The position numbers were made by a program, and so were the translations under genes. A DNA stretch of 64,000 nucleotides from Cardiocondyla obscurior. Taxonomy: Eukaryota > Arthropoda > Insecta > Hymenoptera > Formicidae. The notes beneath the pieces are model-generated. The model saw only the letters and a list, made by a program, of their open reading frames with translations. It ran no database searches and was not told the DNA's origin. Every line of letters starts with the position of its first letter. Position 1 is the stretch's first letter. The stretch spans positions 7,383,308-7,447,307 of the forward strand of contig NC_091866.1 of NCBI RefSeq assembly GCF_019399895.1, given 5' to 3'. Shown piece after piece: positions 30,723-41,277 of this stretch.

Positions 30723-33608
30723 ACCGTATATGACGTCGAAAACGGACTCTTGATAATTAATCGCGCCGCGATCCCGTTACAACTGTATGTTCGCACGACG
30801 CTACCACCGAGAAGCGAAACGATAGTACGGACCGTGACCGATAGCAACCAAATTGGAATAATATATGCCGATGAACCAAAACCCGGAGTGTTCATCGGCA
30901 ATTGTTTGGTTGCTCCTGAAAATAACATTTGTGCCATAAGCGTATTAAATACACGGGAGACAACAGTGCCGTTCCTCACACCCGTACTACACATAGAAGC
31001 AGAGCCGCATTTATGCACAGTCAGCGCGCTCGCGTTACAAGATAAGCCAGGAATAGCCGCAGTGCAGCAGCAAAGAGAACGCGTTAAGGAACAGCTTAGA
31101 ATTAATCATTTGAATAATGAAGAAAAAAGCGAATTAATAAACATTTGCGAAAGCTTCTGCGACATCTTCCATTTGCAAGGCAATCCGCTTTCCTTAACCA
31201 AATCTGTCGCACACAAAATAATCACAGAAAAGAAAAGTAGGCCAATTAACTGCCGCCCTTACCGACTGCCCGAGAAGCACAAAGCTGAAGTAAAAGAGCA
31301 AGTAAAGAAGATGCTCGACGAGGGAATTATAAGAACCAGCGCGAGTCAATGGAACGCACTGATATTGGTCGTTCCCAAAAAAGCCGACGCGTCCGGAAAA
31401 CCAAAATTAAGGACAGTCGTCGATTTTAGGAAGTTAAACGACATTACGATAGGCGATTCCTTCCCTATACCAAACATGACCGATATCCTCGACCAGCTTG
31501 GACACGTGAAATATTTTACGACCCTGGATTTGGCTTCGAGATACCACCAAATCCAGATAAAGGAAAAACACAAACAAAAAACCGCGTTTTCTACGCCCGA
31601 GGGACATTATAAATTTAACAGGATGCCATTCGGTCTTAAAAATGCACCGGCTACATTTCAGCTCATGATAAACTTAGTCTTATCGGGCCTGCACGGTATT
31701 AAGTGTCTCGTGTATCTAGACGATATAGTCATCTACGGACCGACGCTCAAGGAACATAATAAGAGACTCGAAACCGTTTTTAAACGTTTACGAAAAAATA
31801 ATTTAAAATTACAACTGGACAAATGCGGATTTTTACGGAAGGAAGTGCTTTATCTCGGACATTTGATCACGGAAAACGGAATTCGACCCGATCCTTCCAA
31901 AATTTCCGCGGTAAAAAATTTTCCGGTACCGAAAAAACTAAAAAACATACAATCATTCATCGGGCTAGCCGGGTATTACCGAAGATTCATACAGGACTTT
32001 TCAAAAATTGCGAAACCCTTAACAATGCTCACAAAAAAAACGAAAAATTTCACTGGGAAATGGACCAACAAAACGCGTTTGAGATATTAAAGGAAAACTT
32101 AACCTCCGCGCCAATACTTAAATATCCCGATTTCACGCGCCCGTTTATCGTTACCACGGACGCCTCGAATCATGCAATCGAAGCCATCCTCTCTCAAGGG
32201 GAGATAGGAAGAGATCATCCGATTGCATATGCAAGCCGCATATTAAACAAGGCCGAAAAGAACTACAGCACGACAGAGAAGGAACTACTCGCAATAGTAT
32301 GAGCGGTGAAACATTTCAGACCCTATATCTATGGGACAACATTTACAATTGTAACAGATCACAAACCATTGATTTGGCTGTTCAACGTAAATGATCCCGG
32401 TTCCCGCCTGATAAGATGGAGGTTAAAACTCGAAGAGTATAATTACGAAATAGTTCACAAGGACGAGAAAAAGAACACGAACGCGGACGCGCTTAGCAGA
32501 AACCCCCTGCAACAAAAAGAAAATTTTTCAGTACACATATTAAAAGAAAAAAGCACATACTCAGCAGAAGAAAAGGCTAAGCTCATACACGAATATCATA
32601 ACACACCGATAGGCGGACACCAAGGCATCACACGTACGCTACACCGCATCAGATTACAGCACAAATGGCCAGGCATAAGAAGAGACATAGAAGAATACAT
32701 AAAGAAATGCGAACAGTGTCAGAAAAATAAGTTATCGAAGAAAACGAAAATGCCGCTAATTATTACCGACACGTCTAAAAAACCGTTCAAAAAATGCGCT
32801 TTAGACATAGTAGGACCGCTACCGATAACAAACAATAAATATATTCTAACGTTTCAAAATAATCTCACGAAATTTAGTAAAGCGATTCCTATCCCGAACC
32901 AAGAAACCGCGACCGTAGCAAAAGCGTTCGTGACTCAAATAATTTTCTACCGAAATATCGAAATATGTTCTTTACGATCAAGGAAAAAATTTTACGAGTA
33001 GTGTTTTTAAAAATACTTGCAAATTACTACGGATCGAAAAAATCCAGACAACTGCATATCATCCGCAAACCAACGGCGCACTCGAACGATCACACCGAAC
33101 ATTGGCCGAGTATCTACGACATTATATTAACAAAGATCAATCCGATTGGGACGAATGGTTGCCATACGCAATGTTCATATATAATACAACCTCACATACG
33201 GCAATCGGATTGACCCCCTTCGAACTCATTTACGGACACCGTGCTGCATTACCGACAGCATTTAACACCGCGCCGAAAGAAACATACTCGTACGATGATT
33301 ACGCAAATGAACTACGCGAACGACTACGGGCTTCTAACTCCCTTGCACACGATCACGCAAGAATCGAGAAAGAAAAGGCAAAAGAAAATTATGATAAAGA
33401 TTCCCATAAACGCGAGTTCAGAGTTGAAGATTTCGTTTTACTCTACGACGAAACAGTTCGACGCGGCCGGTCCAAGAAATTAGACGCGCTTTGGATAGGA
33501 CCGTACATAATAACACATAAGCACAGCGATGTTAATTATAGTATAAGGAAAAATAGAAAAACAATTAGAGTACATGCAAATGGATTAAGGGCGTTTATAG
33601 AATACTAA
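30681..33608 (+). pseudogene. pol: ERV-A pol (protease end, RT, RNase H, integrase)
   Basis: The first open frame (30681-32090) starts at an ATG that belongs to the LTR and reads into the protease tail (LPPRSETIVRTVT). RT shows WNALILVVPKK, YFTTLDLASRYHQIQI, MPFGLKNAPATFQ and CLVYLDDIVIYG (catalytic YLDD, about 31707). A frameshift near 32050 and a TGA at 32300 (Trp codon in AIVWAVKHF of ERV-B) interrupt RNase H (TTDASNHAIEAIL). Integrase has the zinc finger, ALDIVGPL (first Asp), a second Asp in YDQGKNF and Glu in NGALERSHRTL, but frameshifts lie near 32950 and 33050. The end is WIGPYIITH...HANGLRAFIEY. Confidence 0.88.
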
Positions 33609-33718
33609 GCATAAAGCAACCGATTAAGCATAATATAGCAATAAAAAAAAAAAAAATTTTTTTTTTAGAATAAAGCAACAACAAAAAACCATGCACAATA
33701 CAATAAAATAACATAATT

Positions 33719-34403
33719 CTACTTACCAATATAATCGCCAGGGACCAAAGTCACCCGGCGACATTTCAAATCCCGCGTTGTTTGCATCCGCAAACGCGGC
33801 TCCAACTTGTGCCATAAGTAGCGAACTCGGTGTCGACTCCGCAGTCCCACACATTCCGAGCAGACACGAGGCCGAAATGCTAAATAGCATTCTTCGCATA
33901 CATCAGTGCTCGGAATTAGTTGCACATTTCGGCCCGATTTCAGAGACACCGCCTCCTTTCCCCACTACACTTGACGATCGGCCGGCCGAGTCGTCAAACC
34001 GCGCGCGCGACGCTGTTTCTCAGGAGTGTTGTTATCTAAGAAATAGACTGGAGTAAGGGATATATTTAATATCAATTATAATAGTTTTCTACATCACCTA
34101 CGAAGTACTATTATTAATGCGTATAGGCCTACTGGGAAAATCACTTAAAAAAAAAACGCATTAATAATAGTATTTCGTAGGTGATGTAGAAAACTATTAA
34201 AATTGATATTAAATATATCCCTTACCCCAGTCTATTTCTTAAATAACAACGCTCCTGAGAAACAGCGTTGCGCGCGCGGTTTGACGACTCGGCCGGCCGA
34301 TCGTCAAGTGTAGTGGGGAAAGGAGGCGGAGTTTATAAAATCGGGCCAAAATGTGCAACTAATTCCGAGCACTGGCATACATAATAAAAAGATTGCCATT
34401 TCA
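33719..34403 (-). pseudogene. Antisense zinc-motif exon in ERV-A, split by a MITE
   Basis: On the strand opposite to pol and env, a polypyrimidine tract ends in CAG at 34404. The following exon (34403-34383, then 33895-33728 after removal of the MITE and one TSD) contains VCEECYLAFRPRVCSEC, i.e. C-x2-C-x8-C-x2-C, and stays open to a GTAAGT donor at 33727 and a TAG at 33719. ERV-B has the same motif spacing at the same place (61237-61450). The exact start exon is not clear in this copy. Function is unknown; a small zinc-binding regulatory protein is one possibility. Confidence 0.5.
33896..34382. mobile_element. hAT-type MITE with long terminal inverted repeats
   Basis: The element is 33904-34374 (471 bp). 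It is almost a perfect palindrome: arms of about 215 bp start CAGTGCTCGGAATTAG and flank a 35-40 bp spacer. It is flanked by 8-bp duplications GCATACAT (33896-33903 and 34375-34382). The CAGTG ends and 8-bp duplication fit hAT transposons; no transposase is encoded. It interrupts the antisense exon of ERV-A. Confidence 0.88.
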
Positions 34404-34800
34404 CTGAAAACAAAAACACAAAAATAACAATAAACCACACGAACATACACATAACATATCTACAACTATACACGAATTGACAATTACTTTTTCTTTCTCC
34501 TTTTTTTTTTTTCTAAAAAACAATAACACGACGTAACTATAACGACTGTAAACGGCTTACTAATGAGACGAACGAAAAACTTTGACGCTGAAGCCGAGAG
34601 CGAATTTTGATAAACCAAAGCTCCGAGAAAGTAATTGTTATCCGTGCATAGAACTCTATACCAAAGATAAAAAATACGTACTTTTAGCCCACGCTGCATT
34701 TTCATTCCCACGATGAAGACGACCCGCGAAACTCACACACCTATTCAGTACGATATGCTAACACCTTTACATACACATACCTAACCAGTGAACATTTCAG

Positions 34801-36250
34801 ATTAACGTTTACCACCGCGAAGGGCGCAATCGAAACCGCACCTTATATAATTACATAGTTCACCCACGAACCCGGATTGTATTATGAAGACCACGGACTT
34901 CTCCAGATATCCGACACCACATGGAAATTAGTATTAATAATAAACATCGCAGACTTCAAAATTAGATTTAAGAAATTACAAAACTATGTTGACAACGCGG
35001 AAAACGCTTGTAATAAGCTACACGAAACATATAATGGCGAATTATTAAAAGACAAATGTCATAATTTAGCAATGTTGGTTACAATGCAAAATAATAAACT
35101 AATAACCGCACTAAACAGACTAACCTCGACCTACGAAATTCAACACGTTAAAAGAGGACTCTTAGACTTAGTAGGCACAGTAGGAAAAACTTTATTTGGT
35201 ATAATGGACGCCAACGACGAAAAAATTATTCAAGAGCAGTTACAACTGCTAATCGCAAGCCAGCAAACGACTCAACACGTAGCCAAAAATCAGCTTAAAA
35301 TATTAAACGGTACACTAGAGATAAAACTCAAGCAACACGACCGCGTCTTAACGAACGCGATTATTTTCCTAAGTCAGCAGATAGATAGAGTAACGCGGCA
35401 AATGGAGATGACGGAACATCTTAACACATTAAGAATACTCATGACCGACCTACTGACCGACATACAAGACACCATCGACTTTATCTCTTGGACTAAAAAG
35501 GGTATCATTAACGTACGGCTATTACCGATTGACAAGATCATAACAGAGCTATTACATGCAACTATTCAACTACCCGAAGGGTCACAATTCCCGTTCGATA
35601 CCAATTCTAAGAACTGGAATCAAATCGAAAAGTATATATCAATTACCGCGCATTATCACGATAGAAATGCTCTCATGATCATAATCAAGTTTCCAATCGT
35701 TACCGATACGACCTACGAAGTAAAAGCAGTCATACCGTTTCCTGTGTATGACCACGCCAACATTTTTAACACAATTAAAACCGCGCTTGAATATATCGCG
35801 CTAGATAAAGAAAACAATAAATATATAAGCCTAACCCGCGATAAAATAAATAATTGTATCCGCGGAAATAAAAAACTTATATGCGAAAACAATTTCGCGA
35901 CATACCATGTATCGGATAACGCACCTTGCAAAGTTTTAGCACTCGCCGAGCCGGGACATCAACCCGAGAAATGCGAAACCCGCTATATCATATCTAATGT
36001 TAGCATATGGACGGCACTAAACGAGCTCCAAGCATGGCTATACTCGACCGCATCACAGACCATTGAACTTCGATGTAAACATAAACTAAATAAGAAAATA
36101 AATATAAACAGATCAGGAAAGCTAATACTTGAAGACGCGTGCCAATTAACTACAAATGACTTCACAATACAGTCGAAAACCTTGCTAGGAGGAAGCGACA
36201 TCAATATTTATATACCAACTGTCGCGTATTACGCTAGTATATTCGTTTAA
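34801..36250 (+). pseudogene. env: ERV-A envelope protein (F-like), main exon
   Basis: A polypyrimidine/CAG acceptor ends at 34800. The exon is in the same phase as ERV-B env, with one in-frame TAG at 34857, and is then open to 36250. The protein resembles the insect errantivirus/baculovirus F-type envelope: FTHEPGLYYE near the start, a basic cleavage-type site VKR followed by GLLDLVGTVGKTLFGIMD (about 35149-35210) as the fusion-peptide region, coiled-coil heptads after it, and conserved C residues near the end. It would be a membrane fusion glycoprotein. The frame closes at 36250, where an insertion separates it from the membrane anchor at 36670-36972. Confidence 0.78.
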
Positions 36251-36669
36251 TTTACGCGCCAGCGATCGACCTAGCGCGCTGAGGTCGTGCACTCTCTCGC
36301 GCAACGCAGCCATCCGTCCGTTGGCTGGCGTCGCTGGCCCTATCCGCTTATTGGCCGGCGTCGTCAGCCTAGCATTACATTGGCCCTCAGACCCTGCAGC
36401 CGTGCGCAATGCGTCGTGCGCACTTCTTTTACGTAGTCATTTTTTTTTTTGTTTGTTTCACTATCGACGCACGAGAAGTAGAGGAGAGTCGCGAGTAAGC
36501 AGATAAGACGATATTAAAACAGAAATTGTTATTAAGTGCGTGGAGTATTCAATAAAATTGTTAAAACTCAATTAAGAGGTTCGCGAGTGTCATTCGATAA
36601 ACCGGCCAGCTTGACAAAGAGCGGCAAATCTTCCGGCCTGCCAAGGGTCTCTCCCGGCCTCTCGTTACA
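36238..36669 (+). mobile_element. Probable solo LTR inserted before the ERV-A env anchor
   Basis: Foreign GC-rich sequence lies between the env ectodomain and the anchor. It ends CTCTCGTTACA like other LTRs here and has AATAAAA near 36550. The left boundary and duplication are unclear (AGTA versus AGCG), so this is a tentative call. Confidence 0.5.
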
Positions 36670-36972
36670 AGCGTAACATCAACGTATAATATTACTATGA
36701 TACCAATTAAAAAGAGAACCAACATTGCTAAAATTACGTCACAGTTAAAAAATATACAGAAAGAACCGATTATACGAAATAAAAATGAATTATTGCAATT
36801 AAGCCTAGATTTAAACAAATTACGTACCGACTTATAATAATAATATTGCGTCCAAAACAAAAACAATAATAGTGTACTCCGTAGGATTAAGTACAACGTT
36901 AACCGCACTTACGGTCATTATTATAACTATTACTGTAATAAGAAAGAAATACTGTAATAAAAATAAACTATA
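36670..36972 (+). pseudogene. env: ERV-A env membrane-anchor segment
   Basis: The segment continues the env C-terminus (SVTSTYNITMIPIKKRTNI) and, after stops near 36834, has a strongly hydrophobic stretch (SVGLSTTLTALTVIIITITV) followed by a basic tail IRKKYC and TAA near 36970. This is the expected single transmembrane anchor. Confidence 0.65.
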
Positions 36973-37123
36973 ATTTACAACAACAAAAAAAAAAAGAAAA
37001 ACGTATCATATACTTAAAGTCTCAACGTTTTTTTTTCTCCCCGAGGAAAAAGGAATTTGTAAAAGAAAAAGACTTGAGCAATTAAAAACCTCAACCCTTT
37101 TTCTTCTCCCTAGGGGGGAGGAA

Positions 37124-37476
37124 TGTTATATCCCGAGTCATTGGCAACAGAAGCCCGAGAAAAACGTTGGAATGTCGCACGCGCGCGACCATTTAGCTTG
37201 ATCGGCAGAATACCGATTCTGCTGATTGCTATGATTTTTGACATAACAACAGCAGGGCATATATAGGGGCAGCCGCGGCCCGGAGAGCCAGTCGTGAATA
37301 GAAGTCATAATTAAGTGAATCGCGTGAAGTGGCCAGCTGTAAATCACAAGAAGGAAAATAAAAGACAGTAAAACAGTTGAATCAAATAAAGGGTCTTCAT
37401 TTCGAGTCCGATTCCTGACCCGTGTTACACATATCTTTCTGGAGAACGGACCCCACGGCATCTTTCCGGTGCAACA
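37124..37476 (+). repeat. ERV-A 3' LTR
   Basis: 353 bp, TGTTATATCCCGAG ... TCCGGTGCAACA, directly after the purine tract. AATAAAAG lies near 37356. It lacks one stem present in the 5' LTR. Confidence 0.85.
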
Positions 37477-38632
37477 CAGTAGTTGAAATTGAAAAACTAT
37501 TGTTGCACCAGGACGGTGCAAGGGGTCCGTCCTCCCGGTTTACTTGTATATCCGCGAGGACTAAATAAATTGTAAACTCCTTTTACGTAGATGTTCTTTA
37601 TTTCCCTCTGTTCGTTTGCTCAGACCTCGGGCAGCGTTACCCCGGTGTAGTATTTATTAGAATGACCCGCGAGCGTTCGGTGGCCGCGGGTTTTATACGC
37701 GACTGTTGCTAAGGCGGAAAAGCAACAGTCCGCGGATTTCGGGCGCATAGGACAGTGACCGCGTTCGGTCATTGCCTATGCGAAAAAGTGCAAGGCGTCG
37801 ATCGGTCAGCGGATTCCGCGATCGGAAGATCCGATCAACGCTGGTTGTTAACCCGGCCTGCGCCTTCGCGTGCGCGGCCTTGCTGTTGCCAGGGTCGGGT
37901 TACAACACTATTATTGTCATTTATATCCTGAGCTTGTCTCTTATTTATATTAGCGGCAGGCTGATTGTAAAGTTTCTGCTGCGTCTTGGCAGCAAAGGAA
38001 TCCAAAGATCGTTTTTTATTGGAAGGAGTGCTAAGGTTATCATACCTTGAAAATTCCGCGTCCCCATTGACTTTGTTAGATTGATCATCTTTCTGTATGA
38101 GAATATTAGCAGAGTTGTTTGAGACAGAAGGTGAATGTGCATACGTAGATTCTGAGGTGCTATCGGTTATCATATCACTATTAAAGTTATTTGAATTGAG
38201 ATTTTCGCAAAATTTGTTAAAACTATCTAGCAGAAAGCCGCCGTTATCAAGTACATCAGAAGATAAGATGGGAGAGGAAAAGGGAACAGAACTGGACTTG
38301 TCCGGACTTGCCCACCCCTCCCCCTCCTCGTCCGAGCAAGGTAGATCTTCCATCAAAAGTACGGTCAAAGGCCGGAAAATCGCTTAGACGCCCAAAAGAT
38401 TAGTAGATGTGAAAGAAAACTGTTAGAATATTAAAAGAAAAAAAGAATAAAACTTAAAGAAAGCGTAAAACTGACTAATCTATAACTCTGAAACGCGAGC
38501 ACATGTATCTTGAATGACGGCCATTACTCGAATCCAGCTCTTTCTTATATCTGCCCCGGTTTCCGTGCTCGAGATTCTCAACCGCGGTTGTTTTCCTTCC
38601 AACTCTTTCGGTGTAATTCCCTTAGAGGCCGT
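37477..38632 (-). pseudogene. Jockey-like LINE ORF1, N-terminal part and 5' region
   Basis: ATG at 38368 (MTVLLMEDLPCSDEEGEG). The N-terminus is acidic and Ser/Asn-rich, followed by SNKKRSLDSFAAKTQQKLYN. The frame is cut at 37907 by a solo LTR and resumes at 37500 for eight codons before ERV-A (37476); it then continues at 30419. This layout (acidic, low-complexity N-terminus followed by the RNA-binding region) fits ORF1 of jockey-like LINEs. 38369-38632 is its upstream region, with no gene seen. Confidence 0.6.
37497..37911 (-). mobile_element. Solo LTR of an ERV-B relative in LINE ORF1
   Basis: The LTR is 37501-37907 (407 bp). On the minus strand it runs TGTTGTAACCCGACCC ... CCTGGTGCAACA, flanked by CTAT at 37497-37500 and 37908-37911. 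It ends like the ERV-A and ERV-B LTRs (ACGGACCCC ... GGTGCAACA) and is a related subfamily. Confidence 0.88.
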
Positions 38633-39185
38633 TGTTGTAACCCGAACTCTGTTACAACACGTAGCATGACGTAAAGCATTTCGGCATAAGATCTCGTAAT
38701 AAAATAACACCGGAGGATGCGGTATCAGTAAGTCGCCTTAAGTAATTAAATAATAATAAATAAAAGAGAAACAATTGCGAGAACTTATTGCCGAAATCGC
38801 TAAGGTTGCATTCGCCGAACAACCGAAGTTCGGCATTGCAACCCGATGACGCCAAGGCCCAGCGTCACTATTAAATAACCGCGGACCGTCATGGGCGGAC
38901 AGTCACGTCTGAACCAAAAGAGGAAGAGTGTGTAGTAAAACAATACCGCGTAGTAATTCAAGTTCGGTCGCGTGCCGTGAAAGAGAAGACCTCGCGGAGC
39001 CGAGGTTGCGTGATAACGCCGGAACGCGCATCGAAGGAAGCAAAAAGAAAATAGGAGAAGCGAAAGAACTTGTAACACTGAACTAAGTAAAAACAAAGTA
39101 TTTATTTATCTATCTTAAATTTATCGCTCTTTCCCCACGGATCCCGAAGGACGGACCCCGTGCACCGGCTGCGGTGCAACACCGT
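38629..39185 (+). mobile_element. Solo LTR of the ERV-B family
   Basis: The LTR is 38633-39181 (549 bp; TGTTGTAACCCGAAC ... GCTGCGGTGCAACA) with CCGT duplications at 38629-38632 and 39182-39185. It is collinear with the ERV-B 5' LTR at 55349-55885 (AAGTTCGGCATTGCAACCCGA, ACGGATCCCGAAGGACGGAC). Confidence 0.92.
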
Positions 39186-39282
39186 GCTGAGGAGCCACGT
39201 TCCGTTTTCTGGCTGCTGCCAGTGCCTCTCGACGGAAGCACTCTCGTGGCGGTCATTTTAAACTAGCGCACATGTTTCTTAC

Positions 39283-39601
39283 AAAGGTGTATTTTTATTG
39301 CCCTTGCAAACTACACCCTATCAAAGCGTACCAATCCCGTTTCCTCAAAAAATTTTTTAAGTAATACGAAAAATTTTTCTATGCTTCTGATACCTTCGAG
39401 CGTTTTCGGAGCCTTCGCGGCGAGAAATTTCGAAAATTGACAGGAACGGAGTCTCCGACCGTGCTACTAGCTCTCTCCTTCTATGTTACTGATACTTCCA
39501 AGCGTTTTCGGAGCATTCGCGGCGAGAAATCTCGGAGAATTGGCGGGAACGGAATACGCTTTGATAGAGTGTAGCCCGCAAGGGCAGTGAAAAACACCTT
39601 T
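39283..39601. mobile_element. MITE with about 60-bp terminal inverted repeats
   Basis: AAAGGTGTATTTTTATTGCCC at the left pairs with the reverse complement near 39601 (GGGCAGTGAAAAACACCTTT), continuing to the CTATCAAAGCGTA / TACGCTTTGATAG block. The interior has two tandem copies of a roughly 95-bp unit (GCGTTTTCGGAGC(C/A)TTCGCGGCGAGAAAT). No coding capacity. The superfamily was not assigned. Confidence 0.75.
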
Positions 39602-41277
39602 ATATATATGTGGGTGCGGATTTGCCCGCACTCTGGCAGATGACGGGACCGATATCACCTGCGACCGGCCGTCGTCGCAAGCAACTGATAGTGCCGCGCA
39701 CTATCTTCCCTATAGTCTCTCTTGCCTAGCAACAGCCCGGCTTGGCAACGGGAGCTTCTAGAAGCCTTTCGTCAGCTTCCGCTGACGCAGCGTTGCATCA
39801 TCTCCTGGATGATGTACCGGGAAATCCCGTCTTAAAGACAAAAGGGCTGATAACACGACAAAGAGACGTCCTTCGTACTTCTCTGCTGGTGACGCGTCGG
39901 AGCGTCAGTTCAGCACCAGAAATTGTCTCTTGCGCACGCGACTAGTTTGTATCGAGTCTTGCTTATCGTACTTTTATTTTCTGTAATCTTTAATTTTGTA
40001 TTCAGAGTTTCAAATTATATTTTATAATTTTCTAAACTTTTTAGTTTTTTACTTTCTGCCTGCGCGTTTCCTATTCCCGCGAGTTTGTGAAAGCCTAACG
40101 TATAAAAAATAAGTGTTACAATTTTGAGATCTTTACGATTAACGCCGCGGGAATGTTAACGCGGTCGTGGCCGGTTTAATTAACGCGAAAAGGCGGGTGT
40201 AAGTCCTTCGAATATGCGAGTTACGCAGAGACACGCGTTGAGCACGTGGTCGGTAGATGAGATCCGCACAGAATTTAACCATGAGTTTCACGTTTGAGTT
40301 AGTCTTTAAATTTATACTTGTCTGTTTAAATGTTCTTGAGAGCTCGCACTGAGATTAATCAATGAGTCACAATTATATTAATCGTGAAATCACACGCTGC
40401 GAGAACTGATGAGCTTCTAAGCACGAGGTTCAACACGCCTCGTGCTGCAGGGTGATGTCTTCCAGAAGATTCTTAGCGTGTTGCACACGGCGAGGATGAT
40501 CTGGATGAGTTGTACTAGAGACAAAGCGATGAGTTGAACGATGAGTAGCACGATGAGTAAGAATTCCGAGAGAAGCACAGTAGATTTATATGGAGCGGTT
40601 CTGGTTCACTACGTGTTAGTGTATCCGTGTGACCTAGGGCGAGGGGTAATGACGTCATGCGGGGAGGGGGTGGGTATTTATAAATCGCCCCTGTGTCGGC
40701 GATTCTAGGAACGAATTGTTTAGAAAATAATAACAACATCAAAACTCTGAAATGTAATATTATTTTTAAAAATGATAAGTGCGTCGTCGCGCAGCCGCAT
40801 GTTTATGCGGCATCGCGACTTTCAAAGGAGTCGCGATTTTTTCAAAGGAGATCGCGATTTTTTTCAAAGGGGTCGTGTGGCGTCGCGGCGGCAACGGGCG
40901 GCGGCGGCGGCGGCGGCGGCGAGCGGCGGGCGGCGGATCACAAGGTATCGCGCCCATCGTTCCCTCTCGCTCGCACTCTTTCGCGCCGCCTATCGTTCCC
41001 TCTCGCTCGCACCCGTTAAACGCAAAGTATCGCGCGCCCATCGTCCCCTCTCGCTCGCACCCGTTCGCGCCGTCTATCGTTTATCAACGATTCTTTTATG
41101 CGCTCATACGATTCGAATGCGGGTGACGCTGTACACATTCCCCGGCTAATCGCTTCTCCTTATCTTATTTCTTTCTCTCTCAGATACATACGTTACATAT
41201 GAACAATGCGGATTCACGAGGTGGACTTACGCCTCATAATTATAAGAAAATGAAGGATGGAATAGAAATAATTAAAA
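39602..41277. other. Unassigned region
   Basis: No gene could be supported. A TATTTATAAATCG promoter-like sequence lies near 40674. 40800-40875 has three imperfect AAAGGAGTCGCGATTTTT-like units, followed by a GC-rich stretch. Open frames (for example 39742-39945, 40693-41019) show no recognisable domain. It may be the 5' untranslated region of the jockey-like LINE or old LTR DNA. Confidence 0.3.
40885..41085. repeat. (GGC)n run and TCGTTCCCTCTCGCTCGCAC tandem units
   Basis: A GGC trinucleotide run occupies about 40893-40920. From 40957 to 41085 a unit with core CATCGTTCCCTCTCGCTCGC occurs three times, spaced 34-46 bp. Confidence 0.8.

Larger units (their letters stand above)
30420..37476 (+). 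mobile_element. ERV-A: errantivirus-like endogenous element with env, gag deleted
   Basis: LTRs at 30420-30722 (truncated) and 37124-37476, both beginning TGTTATAT(T/C)CCGAG. The imperfect flanking duplication is CAGG/CAGT. Between them: pol (protease remnant, RT, RNase H, integrase), an antisense zinc-motif ORF carrying a hAT MITE, env, a probable LTR insertion in env, the env membrane anchor and a purine tract (TAGGGGGGAGGAA, 37111-37123). The 5' LTR fuses at about 30722 straight into the end of the protease, so the LTR end, primer site, gag and the protease active site are missing. A relative with gag is ERV-B (55349-63347). Confidence 0.88.

Noticed and set aside
37835..38368. Acidic Ser/Asn-rich cellular protein
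   Set aside because: The frame continues across the solo LTR and ERV-A into a jockey-type RNA-binding region, so it is LINE ORF1; the last codons at 37835-37907 belong to the LTR.
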